From NCBI RefSeq assembly GCF_002443255.2, contig NW_019211459.1, positions 23,342,330-23,406,329 of the forward strand: DNA of 64,000 nt, given 5' to 3'. The notes beneath the pieces were generated by a model. The model was not told the DNA's origin. It saw only the letters and a program-made list of their open reading frames with translations, and ran no database searches. The position numbers and the translations under genes are program-made. Of the stretch, positions 11,405-22,022 are shown one piece after another. The number at the start of each line of letters is the position of its first letter. The stretch's first letter is position 1. Origin of the DNA: Varroa destructor. Lineage: Eukaryota; Arthropoda; Arachnida; Mesostigmata; Varroidae.

Positions 11405-12292
11405 TGGACGTCCTAGTTTCGATTTTAGGCGCCGATTTGTACGTAAATGAAAAATAAAATAATGTCTATTCTGATAATATCATTCGGTGTTTTCCACTAC
11501 TTCTGATTCTTCGAGATTTATCGCACGTGGCTTGAAGGTAATTCGCTGCCATCTCTAAGGACCTAATAACTGCTTCCCTTTAGTCAAATGTCTAGGACAC
11601 ATAAAAAAATTCCAATACTACGATACGATGCCGCCGTCGGATCGCGGACAATCGCCCGATACTAACTCGTAATTTCTATCAGCGAACATGGGTAGCGCGG
11701 GAAGGCACGGCGTATGCTTGATTCTAAAACGAAAGTTTGCCTTTAGTTCACTTCAAGCGGTCCATACACACGCAGCAACTCAGACATGTAGATCGACATC
11801 CGTTTGAGCCATCATAGGCTCGAAGCTATCGCGGATTGAACGAATAGCTTATTTCGTCCATGACTAAATAGCTAGTGAAGAGGAAGCGGCCTTCACAGAT
11901 AAATGTCAACCCTTCGTGTTGGTTTTCGTTCAATCGGATGAGATTTACTGTTGTACTCTTCGAGCAATGGCCTCAGAAATCGACGAAATACGGACCATTG
12001 CAACGGCCGTAGCAGCTGCCGTTGGTCTTGCTTTTTTGGGATAGCACCAGCTTTCTTCTAATGGTACACCCCACCAGTGACTTCAGTCGCTCGCAGCCCT
12101 GTCCCTGCATCATGGACCAACAGTTGGTTTTACCGCTGTCACATGCGTGGGTGTTGCCTCTAAACTACGATGGACTGTGACAAGGAGAGAATTTACCTCA
12201 TTCTAGAGGAGGAAACAAGAAAGCGAGCGAGAGGTGATGATCAGAGCCATCTTGCTTTCCCTGGAGACGGCGAGCAAACCGCCGCCTCTTAC
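9827..12292. other. No supported gene
   Basis: Mixed sequence. Open minus frames at 10457-10843 and 10860-11045 have no recognisable product. After the TA tract at 11374-11402, the words GCCGATTTG and TACGTAAATG near 11430-11450 resemble the SINE tail, but no head precedes them. Confidence 0.4.
11374..11402. repeat. (AT)14 microsatellite
   Basis: Uninterrupted alternating A and T. Confidence 0.95.
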
Positions 12293-12414
12293 CGACTCAG
12301 TAGTTCGAATGCAGCATTGACTGACCAATGGCCCGCTGTCTCGGATACGTTAGCCCCTGAGAAGGGGCAAGACGCATTCTCAATTCGCCTTTGCCGCATC
12401 ACGCTGTTCTCCCA
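12293..12414 (-). CDS. Candidate internal exon, splice-like borders on both sides
   Basis: On the minus strand an acceptor with a pyrimidine tract (CGCTTCCCTTGCACAG, AG at 12416-12415) leads into 122 bases that are open in the frame beginning WENSVMRQRRIENASCPF. The segment ends at a near-consensus donor (GAGTCG then GTAAGAG, GT at 12292-12291). The peptide ends HWSVNAAFELLS. It has balanced composition but no domain I recognise. The frame also stays open upstream of the acceptor, so the true left border could differ. Plus-strand frames are open here too. Having both borders and an open frame is better than chance for a single site but not decisive. Confidence 0.3.
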
Positions 12415-13487
12415 CTGTGCAAGGGAAGCGAACCTATCAGCAGCAATCGCAGCAGTATGAACAGGACTAGCAGTGGAGTTGCTCGTAGGTCTTAGATTCG
12501 GTAGGGACATGCTAGGGGAAGTGAGAATTAGAGATTTATTTATTTTTAAGTATCAACTGCAAGTCGGGGCACGTACGAAGCCGGCAAAAGACAGACTTGG
12601 TGGCCGCAAGGCGATGGACAGGGCAGCCGGGAACACTAGGGGCAACTGGCTAAGGACCCACACTAAAAGACGGCCGGTGAATTCTATATAGCACACGAGG
12701 CAGCCGAAAGGGACATAAGGGAGGGCAGATGCAACGAAAAAGAGAAAAAGGATGCGGGGAACAGCGTCAGCTCAGGATTTCGAAAAGGAGAAAGAACAGA
12801 AGCCTAACGACTGTCAGAGTTGAAATCTAGCAATAGTTTCGCACAGAGGACACCTACTGCATTATATCGGTTCTTTCATACTTGGTTTTTTTATGAGCTG
12901 TTTTCGTTAGCCATTATTGCATTAAGCAGAGACAAGGGAAATTAGTTGAAGCAGTCACGTACGTTGACATATTCAACTGATGGTTTTTTAGTTCGATCTA
13001 TGTTTTCCTCTACGATGACCACGAAAGAGAGGAAGATTTCTGTGGTTAAAGCCTATTATTCCAGAGTATTGAAATACTCATTGGGTAGTATGCGAACACT
13101 GCTGTGAATAAAGCAAGCCTTGAAAAAAGAAAAAAAATTTAAAGCATAATTACACTATCGGTAAAAAAGTCTTTTTTGTCGAATGAGTTTTTAAAATGCG
13201 CTTCAGAGAGCTTTATTCGAATTGCTCAGTAGATACGAAATGCAATTACGTTAACAGTATTGATTGATATTTTAATATCCATGATCTGCATGAATTCACT
13301 ATTCAGCAAAGATAGGTTTACAATAAATTAGCCTAAACATTATAATAGGGGCATTGAGGAATCAGCGAAAGTGGATCTGTATCGGTTTAACGAACAGTTC
13401 TAGCTTCTTCTTCTCAGACATTCTATCTTTTTTAGCCATAACTAACTAAACTTGTATTTTCTCTTATTACAGCGCAAAAAATTTCCG
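12415..13487. other. No gene seen
   Basis: GC-moderate to about 12850 with a short plus frame at 12473-12691, then AT-rich. A strong plus-strand acceptor-like tract (TTTTCTCTTATTACAG, AG at 13471-13472) lies just before SINE copy C, but no open exon follows it. Confidence 0.45.
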
Positions 13488-13566
13488 CTATGATGCAGCG
13501 GTAATCTGCTTGCCCACAAAATGGAGGAATATAGGGGTTGTTCAGGTTCGAATCTGGGCCTAAACA
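13488..13566 (+). repeat. tRNA-like SINE head (copy C)
   Basis: A TATGATGCAGCGGTAA A-box-like segment (13489-13504) is followed by CTGCTTGCC and a canonical B box GGTTCGAATCT (13545-13555), then GGGCCTAAAC. The order and spacing resemble the two full copies elsewhere in the window, and its minus-strand translation shows the GPDSNL type of peptide typical of tRNA-derived repeats. The 3' tail of the family is not recognisable. It could be a separate tRNA pseudogene. Confidence 0.5.
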
Positions 13567-13908
13567 CGCACACTTCGCTCCTCCAACGAAAAGTCGAATA
13601 ATAGAAAATGTTCTGATATATATAGCCTTAATCAATCTCCCCATAGACTGCCTATATTGAGGCCCTGCTACCTTAACAGCGGGTGCTTGCAATAATGCCA
13701 AACAGTGGTATTGAAACCTATCGTGAAAAAGACAGCTGAAAATACGCCGCGAAGAAAATAAACACTCAAATTAGGGAAGTTTTAACAGTTTACGTTTGGA
13801 CTACAAAAACGTATAATAGTTAACGCTCCTTCCTCGTATTGTCCGACCACATATATCCATCTATAACTTATCATGTCGTTGCTCAGTCTTAAAATTCGGA
13901 ATAGTGAG

Positions 13909-13922
13909 GGGGGGGGGGGGGG
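13909..13922. repeat. G14 homopolymer
   Basis: Fourteen consecutive G, a probable slippage site and possible assembly weak point. Confidence 0.9.
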
Positions 13923-13948
13923 CTCAACGCATGTTAGAGAAGCCTTAC

Positions 13949-14130
13949 GAGGACCACCTCTTGACGCGCGGTCCGTATGCACCACTAGGTGTCAGCCGCT
14001 TGCTGCTTCGGGGGCTTCTTCGATTCGCTTGCCCTTTAGGCCCTTTGGTTCCGATTTCATTTCCGGACACCGTGGGCATCGATGAGAGAAAGTCCCTGAT
14101 TTGTTCGACCGGCTTCGGAGCAACCCGAGT
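13949..14130 (-). CDS. Candidate internal exon, basic peptide
   Basis: Minus strand. After an acceptor-like CGCTGTGCAG (AG at 14132-14131) a 182-base open segment begins TRVAPKPVEQIRDFLSSM and ends in a basic region (RRSPRSSKRL, PRVKRWSS). It stops at a donor-like GTAAGG (GT at 13948-13947). Many third positions are G or C. The peptide looks like a flexible, positively charged segment; no domain is recognised. A plus-strand frame of 117 codons (13904-14257) covers the same DNA, which weakens the call. It could be joined to the other minus-strand candidates, but this is only inferred. Confidence 0.33.
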
Positions 14131-14391
14131 CTGCACAGCGATTCGACGACTCTCCCTCACTTGGGTCAACGATTACCTACCCACAATGTGCTCTGGTTCT
14201 AAGTCGTTTCTCCCAATATGTGTAGTCCCACTAACCTGCAATTTCCCATGGTTCTGACTCTTGTTCCTTCGGTAAGGCGCCTCTAAGCTGGTGAGGGAAC
14301 TTCGTCATCTGTTTGTCCAAATTCTATTCACCTGCGCCCGTAAAACCGACATGTCAGCACAACAGGACACATCCTCCTCCTGCAACCGTTA

Positions 14392-14414
14392 ATATATATA
14401 TATATATATATATA
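14392..14414. repeat. (AT)n microsatellite
   Basis: About 11 uninterrupted AT units. Confidence 0.95.
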
Positions 14415-16839
14415 CGTAATCTGTTCCGGATATCACGCCAGTCTAATGCGAACGATATTACCTCGATGCTGAAGTTTAAGACCACGCCTAATAAGCCGTA
14501 TATCGGGTCAATCCAGACGTTCTCCGACCATTTATCTACACCGTTACTTATTCTTCCTGCGTAAAGTAATGGACTAGTAATAGTTAAATACAATGCGTCT
14601 AATCTAATTTTATCAATAACTAAATATATTATTGCGAACATATGCATTTACTCTTCCGTTCATTTATTTACCTCATTAAGTGAGTAAATCAATTAAAACA
14701 GAAAGCAATTCTTATACAGGAAAAGTTCAACCAATCTTTAAACCCACATATTGGTCCCCCCCCCCAGACAATTCTAAGCAGACACCGCTTAAACGTTAAG
14801 CATCTGTTACCCGGGTGGTCTTGGAGTGCCAAACACAATTTCTTCTCGAAGGCGGGCAAGAAAGGATCACCAATGCCCTTCGAATTAAATGATGAGAAAG
14901 ACGCAACTGGGTAAGCCATGGTAAAAGTACCGTAACAAGCAAGCAGAAGTTTAACGCGCTGACCCGAGGATAGATCGTGTGAGGGACGCCGCCCGTGCCA
15001 GCTTCCGTACGTGAGCTTGCTGCTAATTACGGACCCACAAGCTGATACCCACTGCGGCGTAAACTCGAGTCTCATATATGCATACAGTACAATGCGACAC
15101 GGGCAAGAGCTTGGGACGACGTCGGCACCTCAGAAAAGACCACCTGCTTCGCGCGAGAACTCTACCATTTACACGGATTGCTGATTCGGATTTGGAACTT
15201 TCACAGTAGGGCATCGGGGGTTAAGTTCAACACGGCCTTATGTATGAATGTATATATGTAGTCCACCAAAATTGGTGGGAACAATGAGAACAGACAGAAC
15301 ATATGGTTGGGCGCGCAGTCTACACGGGGCGAGATCACGGTCGTTGCAAGAGAGCATTTGATGAAATGCATTACTTTTTCTAATTGAGTATCCCTAAAAC
15401 AAGTCTGTCGCACCGTTTGTCCGATACTGCCGTTTAGCGGTAGATAGCTGGTCTTCATCATGAAACTATACTAAACTGGACATATATGACCCTACTTTAG
15501 AGCCCACATTGCCACGTTTTCTAATATGTGACATCGCTCTTGCTATTCAGATCCAAAAAGATTCAACTCGCAAAAGCAAAAAGGACTTCCTAGAACAAAT
15601 GAACGCTGTTCGGCACCGTTGCTCGCCGTCGCGAAATCTGTAAACACGAGACCCAAAGAGAGGAAGACCAGCACAGCAAGGGTCTCAGAGGCAACTTCAA
15701 GGTGTAGTATCATCATTGGCACGAAACAGATTCATTTTATTTTCGCGCATCTTTTCTACTAAACAAAATTAGGTGTAGCAGAGTGAGCTACGTAAGAAAA
15801 ATCACCGGATCTCATCGACGGAGTGGTCATCGGTGCAAGACGTGCCGAAGTGTGAAGTTTACGGAAGCTAGAAGTGAATTGCCTTGTTTGTCTTTGTGTT
15901 GAAGATGGCCAAAACGTCTTGGTAAGCTCTCTTACTCCCTGCCATTAACGGCGTTCTCGCTGCCTAAATAGATAGATTTAAACTCAATGGACCTTCGGCG
16001 CGACTGCAATGCTACAAACTTCGAGCAACAGCTGCTTCGCTAATTCCAATATTATTCAACTAAAATAGCAAACACTAAAGTATCCTTTTTATGAGCGCGC
16101 TGCTTGTAGAATTGCATTGCGTGAAACTAATCAATGAAAGCTTCTATTTCATTTTTCCAGCAAAGCAGAATATGGAAGTGAACTTTTAAGTTACAATCTC
16201 GAGAACCTACCAACCTTGAAATTTTTTCTTACCTCAAATGTATTATATGCATTACGTTTTCAATAAAACGGTGCAGTTTATTTGAAATAACCGTCAAAAG
16301 GTGATGTTTCTTTAAACATGTTTATGTGTTTATTAACATAACTGCATTTCGCGCCCTAATCAGGCTAACATGAAAAAGCCAAACAAAACAAACTCGAATG
16401 AAAGATATACATTCTTACTGTATCAATACATTATGCGTACGATTCCACTATAGACAAATACCAATGAGAGGTACCATCGATTGATCGAATACCCGTTTTC
16501 CAGTTTGTATTGAATTGGCAATCGCTGTTGTTAACGTGGCCTATGTGACACGTTCACACACATATCTCAAACATACACCCAAGTAAACACGTATAGTGTA
16601 GGAGATTGTGTCAGTCAGACAGATTTAGCAACCGTCGAACTCCCCATGCATCTCTATACAGTGGACCACACAAACGGCTGAAAGTCTACGCAGCTCAATC
16701 CCAAAGGAGGTTCACGTCGTCGTCCTCCACTGGAATTATAGTTTTTCCTGCAACTGCTGCTAGAGTCTCCCATAGTCTGCTGGCATCGAGTTCACCACCG
16801 GTAGTTATCCCGCAATTCAACCCCAGTTCGTTCGGCGCT
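14415..16839. other. No supported gene
   Basis: Contains a C10 run at 14756-14765. GGCGTAAACTCGAG at 15054-15067 resembles the end of the SINE tail at 46 kb, but has no convincing head. Bases 16040-16600 are AT-rich; a strong acceptor-like tract there (TTCATTTTTCCAG, AG at 16159-16160) has no coding exon after it. Confidence 0.45.
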
Positions 16840-17290
16840 TTTCAGCGTTCCACTCCCCAGTCTTTTCTGCTTTCTCTCGCTTTCTTTTTTCTCTCTCCAT
16901 TCTCTCCTATTTCGCATGCTGCCATTGTTCCGTTATTTTTCGCCCGGGTCCTTGTCCTACCCTTATAGTGCTTTGACTCACTCCCTCTATCTCTCTTTCC
17001 CGCCGATTCCATTCGTTCCATTCGTCCGGTTCTCTGCACTTCTTTTTCTTTTTCCTAAGGTTTCCTTTTTCCTACAGACTCTTTCTTACCACTTCTCTCT
17101 CCCTTTCGTATTCTCGTTGATTTCGCTTTCTCGTGCTTACGTCTATTTCGTCTCTCGGTATTCTCCTCTTTGAGTTCTTTTTTTTTGCGTCCGTCGGCCC
17201 CGTCCAAGCCGTTGTCGTCTGCCTCGTCCTCGTTGGCTGCCGTGTCCGCTTCGGTCCTCTTTTTTCCATGTTTTATTGTCGATGGACTCA
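16840..17290. repeat. Strand-asymmetric pyrimidine-rich block
   Basis: The plus strand is strongly C/T-rich over about 450 bases (runs such as CTTTCTCTCGCTTTC), so the minus strand is purine-rich. It is not a simple repeat. It could be polypyrimidine DNA able to form a triplex, or sense-strand purine bias of a minus-strand charged coding region (see the next entry). Confidence 0.6.
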
Positions 17291-17291
17291 C
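17055..17291 (-). CDS. Candidate highly charged coding segment
   Basis: A 78-codon minus frame is rich in Lys, Arg, Glu and Asp (for example KHGKKRTEADTAANEDEADD, then RKKKELKEENTERRNRRKH), as in disordered or coiled nuclear proteins. A near-consensus donor GTAAGA occurs in its last part (after KGERS), and another consensus donor GTGAGT sits exactly at its first codon, which could instead make this stretch an intron. The first codon is GTG, so an internal exon would be needed. Strand purine skew alone can generate such a peptide. Confidence 0.22.
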   Translation of the reverse strand: MSPSTIKHGKKRTEADTAANEDEADDNGLDGADGRKKKELKEENTERRNRRKHEKAKSTRIRKGERSGKKESVGKRKP

Positions 17292-19212
17292 CCATAAAAA
17301 TTTATGGCATTCAACCCATCAAATTGTGCTCCATCCAGCGGTAACATCAACAGTATCACCAGAGCATGAGGGGAGCGTTGGTTGCAATAGTGATGACAGT
17401 GCTGTCTGCCAACAGCATAGCGATACATACATAGGAATATACAGACAGACGGTCAGACAGACAGGCGAGGAAGCTTACACCTCACGTTGGCGTTGGGCCA
17501 GCCCCAGTTCCGTCGACAGCATGAGGTCACACGAATTCGAACTGCAAGTTGTTTAGAGTACTATAGCGCCGTTGGTCATACAAAAGGCGTGCTATGCTTG
17601 CCATCTCATGCAATGGCTAGCGGGAATCAACTGTGTTGCTATTATGCGTTGCTGACAGATAACGACACTATATCCACGGGTCACCCAGAAATCCATGTTC
17701 GGTCAATGAGCGAACGTTAAACGAGAAATTCACATATATCGACGCGTTACATTAAGATTGGAGATCAAAATACAGGGTGAAGGACAAGATATAGCGCCAA
17801 ACTTTTTGTCAGAATTGGCTATTTGTCTCGCGAGTGTTAAACTGATAGTGGAACAGTCAGTTGCCATATCAAGAGAGCCATTCAGATCTAATCGGTGTTG
17901 CCGTCCTGACCTCAACCATTCCTCAAACACTCGTCCACTCCCTTTACACCAGGCGCTTGTGACGTTATGTGACAAATAGATCAATAGTTACTATGGGGCG
18001 TCTAACAAAGCGCTGGGTTGTTCCGTTGTGATGGCCGCGGTCTTTGGCTATATACTCAATCTTATTCCATCGTATAGCAGTTGTCCTTCAATCTGCCTCA
18101 GCGGCCAGTTTAGGCCATTCCACTGTCTGCTCAGTCTCCATTGGCCTGGAGAAGTACTTAGCTTGTCCTCATTTCGCTTCCATCTCCGCCCCCACAAGTC
18201 AATGTCGGATCCGATCGTATCAACTCGACACAACTTTCAAAAATCCACGCGTCGACTCCGTCCAATTCCGTCTCAACGATTCGGCGTTTGATTGTCCTAC
18301 TACTACCGGCCATTAACCCGCTGGCCAGCAATTCGGTTTAGGCTATTTAGATTTGACCAATCTTCATTTCATAAGCTGGGTGAATGGGTAGGGTTCATGA
18401 TGACGGTAGCCTCGATCGCACAGCTGTGGATGAATCGGCTCGTCTTTCTCTAAATTCTGTTTCCAACTTCTTCGTTTTTCCCAGCTTACGCTGCCGACAT
18501 CAGTCGATGTCTTCGAAACGGCTATGTGGCATTGTTGCCCTCATCATCGATTGGCCGTTGCCTTGATGATTGTCCACATCGTTGACAATTTGCTTGCCTT
18601 TAAAACCACAGAGGAAAAGAAGCAGTTCGTCGCTTGTAGGAATACAAACAACGGACTCGAGTCGGCCACCAGCCCCGTCCCCCCCCCATACTTCCATTCA
18701 GATGACGTGTCCATCTGTCGTTCCGTAACGAGTTCCATGGAAAAAAAAAGCAGCAACGGTAGTGGAAACGAGGCATAGAACAGTTTGAATGTTGTTGTCC
18801 CGAATGCTGTACGGGAAAACGTTGTTTGTGAAGCGCTCGTTATCCGAAATAGTACAGTGTAGACCCACACCCCATAACGGCGACGTCTATGTCTCTTCGA
18901 CAATATCTTTCTTTCCACGTTTGTGTTTTCCGTAGCATCGATGCCTGGCTTCGTCTCCGTCTCGCATTTAACTTTTGCTCGTTAAAACTCTGCTGTGGAA
19001 TGGCTAGAGAAAACGGCAGAGCTCCCGTGGTACCATCAGTTTCACGGTGATCTGTCGATTCCGCGCCGTCATCTTCATCCTCTGTAGACTATAGCCATTG
19101 TCATGTTCAATAGTTCAACAATTGAGCTCGTCACGAGCGTTTTGGCTGTTGAGAACTACTATAGCGTGCCGCGTTGGCTATTGGGGGCTATTTCGCTTCG
19201 CTAACGCTCTAC
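17292..19212. other. No supported gene; moderately GC-rich
   Basis: An imperfect ACAT/CAGA tetranucleotide array sits at 17422-17466 and a C9 run at 18679-18687. Several 60-125 codon frames overlap on both strands without a recognisable product. Confidence 0.4.
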
Positions 19213-19513
19213 CTTCCCTTTTGTTTCGTAGGACTTCCCCGCGGATTGCCGTCAATTGAACCAAATCAACCAGATCATCCAATTCAACGAAGCAGCAAGC
19301 GGCTATCAGCCGATCCCCTTCTCTAAATATATCTTTGTTGCTCTTCCTGGTTCCATCGTTTAGTGCAGATTTTCTGCTAGTAGTGGGTCCACGGGTTTGG
19401 CGTAGCCTGACCTTTCCATCTTTGATCCAATTCAATGTTGTTGTTTCAACGATCGTTGGGCTCCTCGAAAGACTACAACTAGTCAAACCCTCTTGGCCCC
19501 CTTCTGAGTTCTC
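19213..19513 (-). CDS. Candidate exon with globular-looking peptide
   Basis: A minus frame is open from just after a TAG at about 19514 down to 19178; a donor-like AAG then GTAGAG (GT at 19212-19211) would end the exon at 19213. The peptide includes TTTLNWIKDGKVRLRQTRGP and later a Leu/Asp-rich amphipathic part (CCFVELDDLVDLVQLTAIRG) followed by basic residues. Composition resembles a folded protein with a helical segment, but I recognise no family. The 5' border is uncertain: AG dinucleotides near 19514 and 19470 are both weak. Plus-strand frames overlap. Confidence 0.3.
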
Positions 19514-20437
19514 CTACCCGTTTCTCCACTCTAGACATTATTACTATTACTACAACCTCTCCACGGCTCGCACTCTCACTATTATTACGACCATATAAAG
19601 ATCAGTGGAGTTGGAGCGAACTGGGTTCACAGAGCTGAGGACTCGACTGCGTTCTGGGGCAAATTGGGACAGTTCCTTTGACCCATGCCCCTTTCTCTGT
19701 TTTTGTTGCAAGCTTAACCACGAACAACTGGATATCGTGGCTATATGGGTCGCTTGTTCCGTTTTACTCCAATTAGTGAAAACTTGTCAGTGAGGACTGC
19801 TATCGTTGGGCTAGAGCCTATCAAATAATTTCTGTTGGTGTTATCAATGATCAGCAATCACGGTGGAAATAGTATGATTTTGATGTATTAAAATGAAACA
19901 GTGTCTTTTGGATAAACTGAAATACAATAAACGAAAATGTGATGGGGTGAAAGGAGTGCTGTTAACTAAATATTTGAACGCTATAAATGGACTGCTTTTC
20001 AACTCACAGATCTACAATAAAATTAAGTCTTTGATGGAAACTAGTGATGAATAGAGATAAGAATGATAATGACATCCTCGATCCTGCTAGTTTTTTGTTG
20101 TTTCTACTAAGTCGCTTCACGAAGGCTTGCCGTTCCCTTTAAAATGCGATTTAACCATAGTAAACAGCTAATCTCTGCGTGAACCATCTAGTTAAATCGT
20201 GACTTCCCTTTACCCTAATCAGTGAGGAGACTCTTCTATGATGTAGAGCATTATGACATGCCTATTTGCTCCACAGAGTCCTCGATAAAAAATGGGCCTG
20301 AGGAGGCAATTCAAAACTTCTTTGTCTTGACTAGAGAAAAAGCTTCCTTTGTACGACAAAGGCAATTCCTTCCGAACCACCTTGCTGTTAACAGCCACCT
20401 GTGAATTTTTAGGATTGTGAATTTTGGTTAGCACCTT
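19514..20437. other. No gene seen, AT-rich from 19800
   Basis: No repeat or splice-bounded frame is evident. Short frames around 20220-20430 occur on both strands. Confidence 0.45.
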
Positions 20438-21034
20438 TCACAAACCAGGAAACCAATCCTTCTTCCCCATTGAGGAATGCATCTCTTGTCTAAAATTGAT
20501 GACACAGTCGAGTTCCGATGCCCCTTCAGCGCCTTCAGCTACCTTTCGACAGGTAGGATCCCATCCCGTATACGCTGCTTTACTAAATAAGAGTTTTTTC
20601 ATGACCTGTGGATCCTTCAGGCCAAACAAATGTTCAGCGACCGCAAACCAGAGCAGTTCATAGTATTGCCCGAGCCAGCAGGTGGGTGGAAGTTTACCCG
20701 AATCGGTAAAAAGAAACAAACCGTTCTCGAGAGCAGTCGACCTATGTTTCGTACCGCAGAGTCGATCGGACAGATTCTGTCGTGACGTCCGCCTTCGTGA
20801 TCTCGTCAGCTTGACTTCGTGCATAATGCATCCGCGTTGTCCACTCAAAGCGGAGTAACGTTCCAAGGTGATGTAGCAAAAGCAATAACAAGAGCCGTAG
20901 AACAGGAAGAACTTAGAGTAACAAAGTAGCGAGATAGCTATGGATAACTGTAGACGTGCAAGATGGATGGTCGTTTCACTGATCGAGCTGCCAAGTGCGC
21001 ACAAGGTGTTAACACGGTACGGTACAATAGGCAA
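20438..21034 (-). CDS. Hypothetical ORF of about 198 codons
   Basis: Open on the minus strand from a TTG; the first in-frame ATG is near residue 70. The C-terminal 90 residues look most protein-like (PPTCWLGQYYELLWFAVAEH, then LFGLKDPQVMKKLLFSKAAY) and end before a TGA at 20438. The N-terminal part contains a hydrophobic, Cys-rich stretch. I recognise no domain. A terminal exon covering about 20438-20720 would fit the more coding-like half, but I see no good acceptor. ORFs of this length are borderline for chance in a window this size. Confidence 0.25.
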   Translation of the reverse strand: MPIVPYRVNTLCALGSSISETTIHLARLQLSIAISLLCYSKFFLFYGSCYCFCYITLERYSALSGQRGCIMHEVKLTRSRRRTSRQNLSDRLCGTKHRSTALENGLFLFTDSGKLPPTCWLGQYYELLWFAVAEHLFGLKDPQVMKKLLFSKAAYTGWDPTCRKVAEGAEGASELDCVINFRQEMHSSMGKKDWFPGL

Positions 21035-21980
21035 AACAGTATGAAACGCCGCGTAAATACGAGTGAGACTTGGATGAGATTAGACGAATCGAAATCTTCG
21101 CTGTTCAAGATAAAAACAACCGCTAGACACAAAAACGGTTATTGAGTAAAACGATAACAACTATATATTGGTCTCAGCTGGATAAAAGCTGTACGATGCG
21201 TAGCCTAGGTATAGTTATGATAAACAGGCCATATCTGCTGCGCCATTAGAAGTCGTGATACTAAATTAATAGGAATTAGCCGTTAAATTCAAACAGTAAA
21301 GAATAGTCTCCATCCGATCAAGCGTACGGTTAATAATTCTGTGCGAAAATGGGCACGTCTGGCATATGCTTGCATAAACTTCGCCATCAAAGCTACGTTA
21401 ATACCGATCATTCATTTGTCAACTGCGCAGTGTGCTTCTATGGCAACTCTTTCTGCGAAAATGACTCTGTTAACCTGATATTAAGTTGACGTCACTTAAC
21501 TTTTTATTGGATGGCCTTCGATCTAAAACAGGTGCGGATCCCGAGCTGTCATTGTCTCTTGGTATGTATGCTCTCTTTGCCCTTGAGCTGTGTTCAGAAA
21601 CCCATTTGTGACGAGACGAAAGTCACTTATCAACAGCAACCCGCTTACACCAAACACTCCCGGCTCCTTGTTATTACAATGCACTCTCTCGTAGTCGTAG
21701 GAAAATTTTGAAAGATTGCGCGCTTCTTGGAGACGTCGTCCAGGACGCTTTGCCTTCACCGTCATCGCTGAAATAGATGAAGCATCTCAAGAGAGAAACA
21801 GACTTTTCAGTGTTTTTTTACCTATGTCCATTGCCTGTACGCAGAAAGCGCACAAGAGGCTCTGTCTGCCGGAGACAGTCGGGGATTCGGAGTCGGGAAG
21901 TTACTGTTGGGGGGTATCATCTGCAATGACTATGTACAACAGTTGGAACAGCGAACCAAAAACAACTGCTTCCTTACACA

Positions 21981-22022
<42 letters not shown>

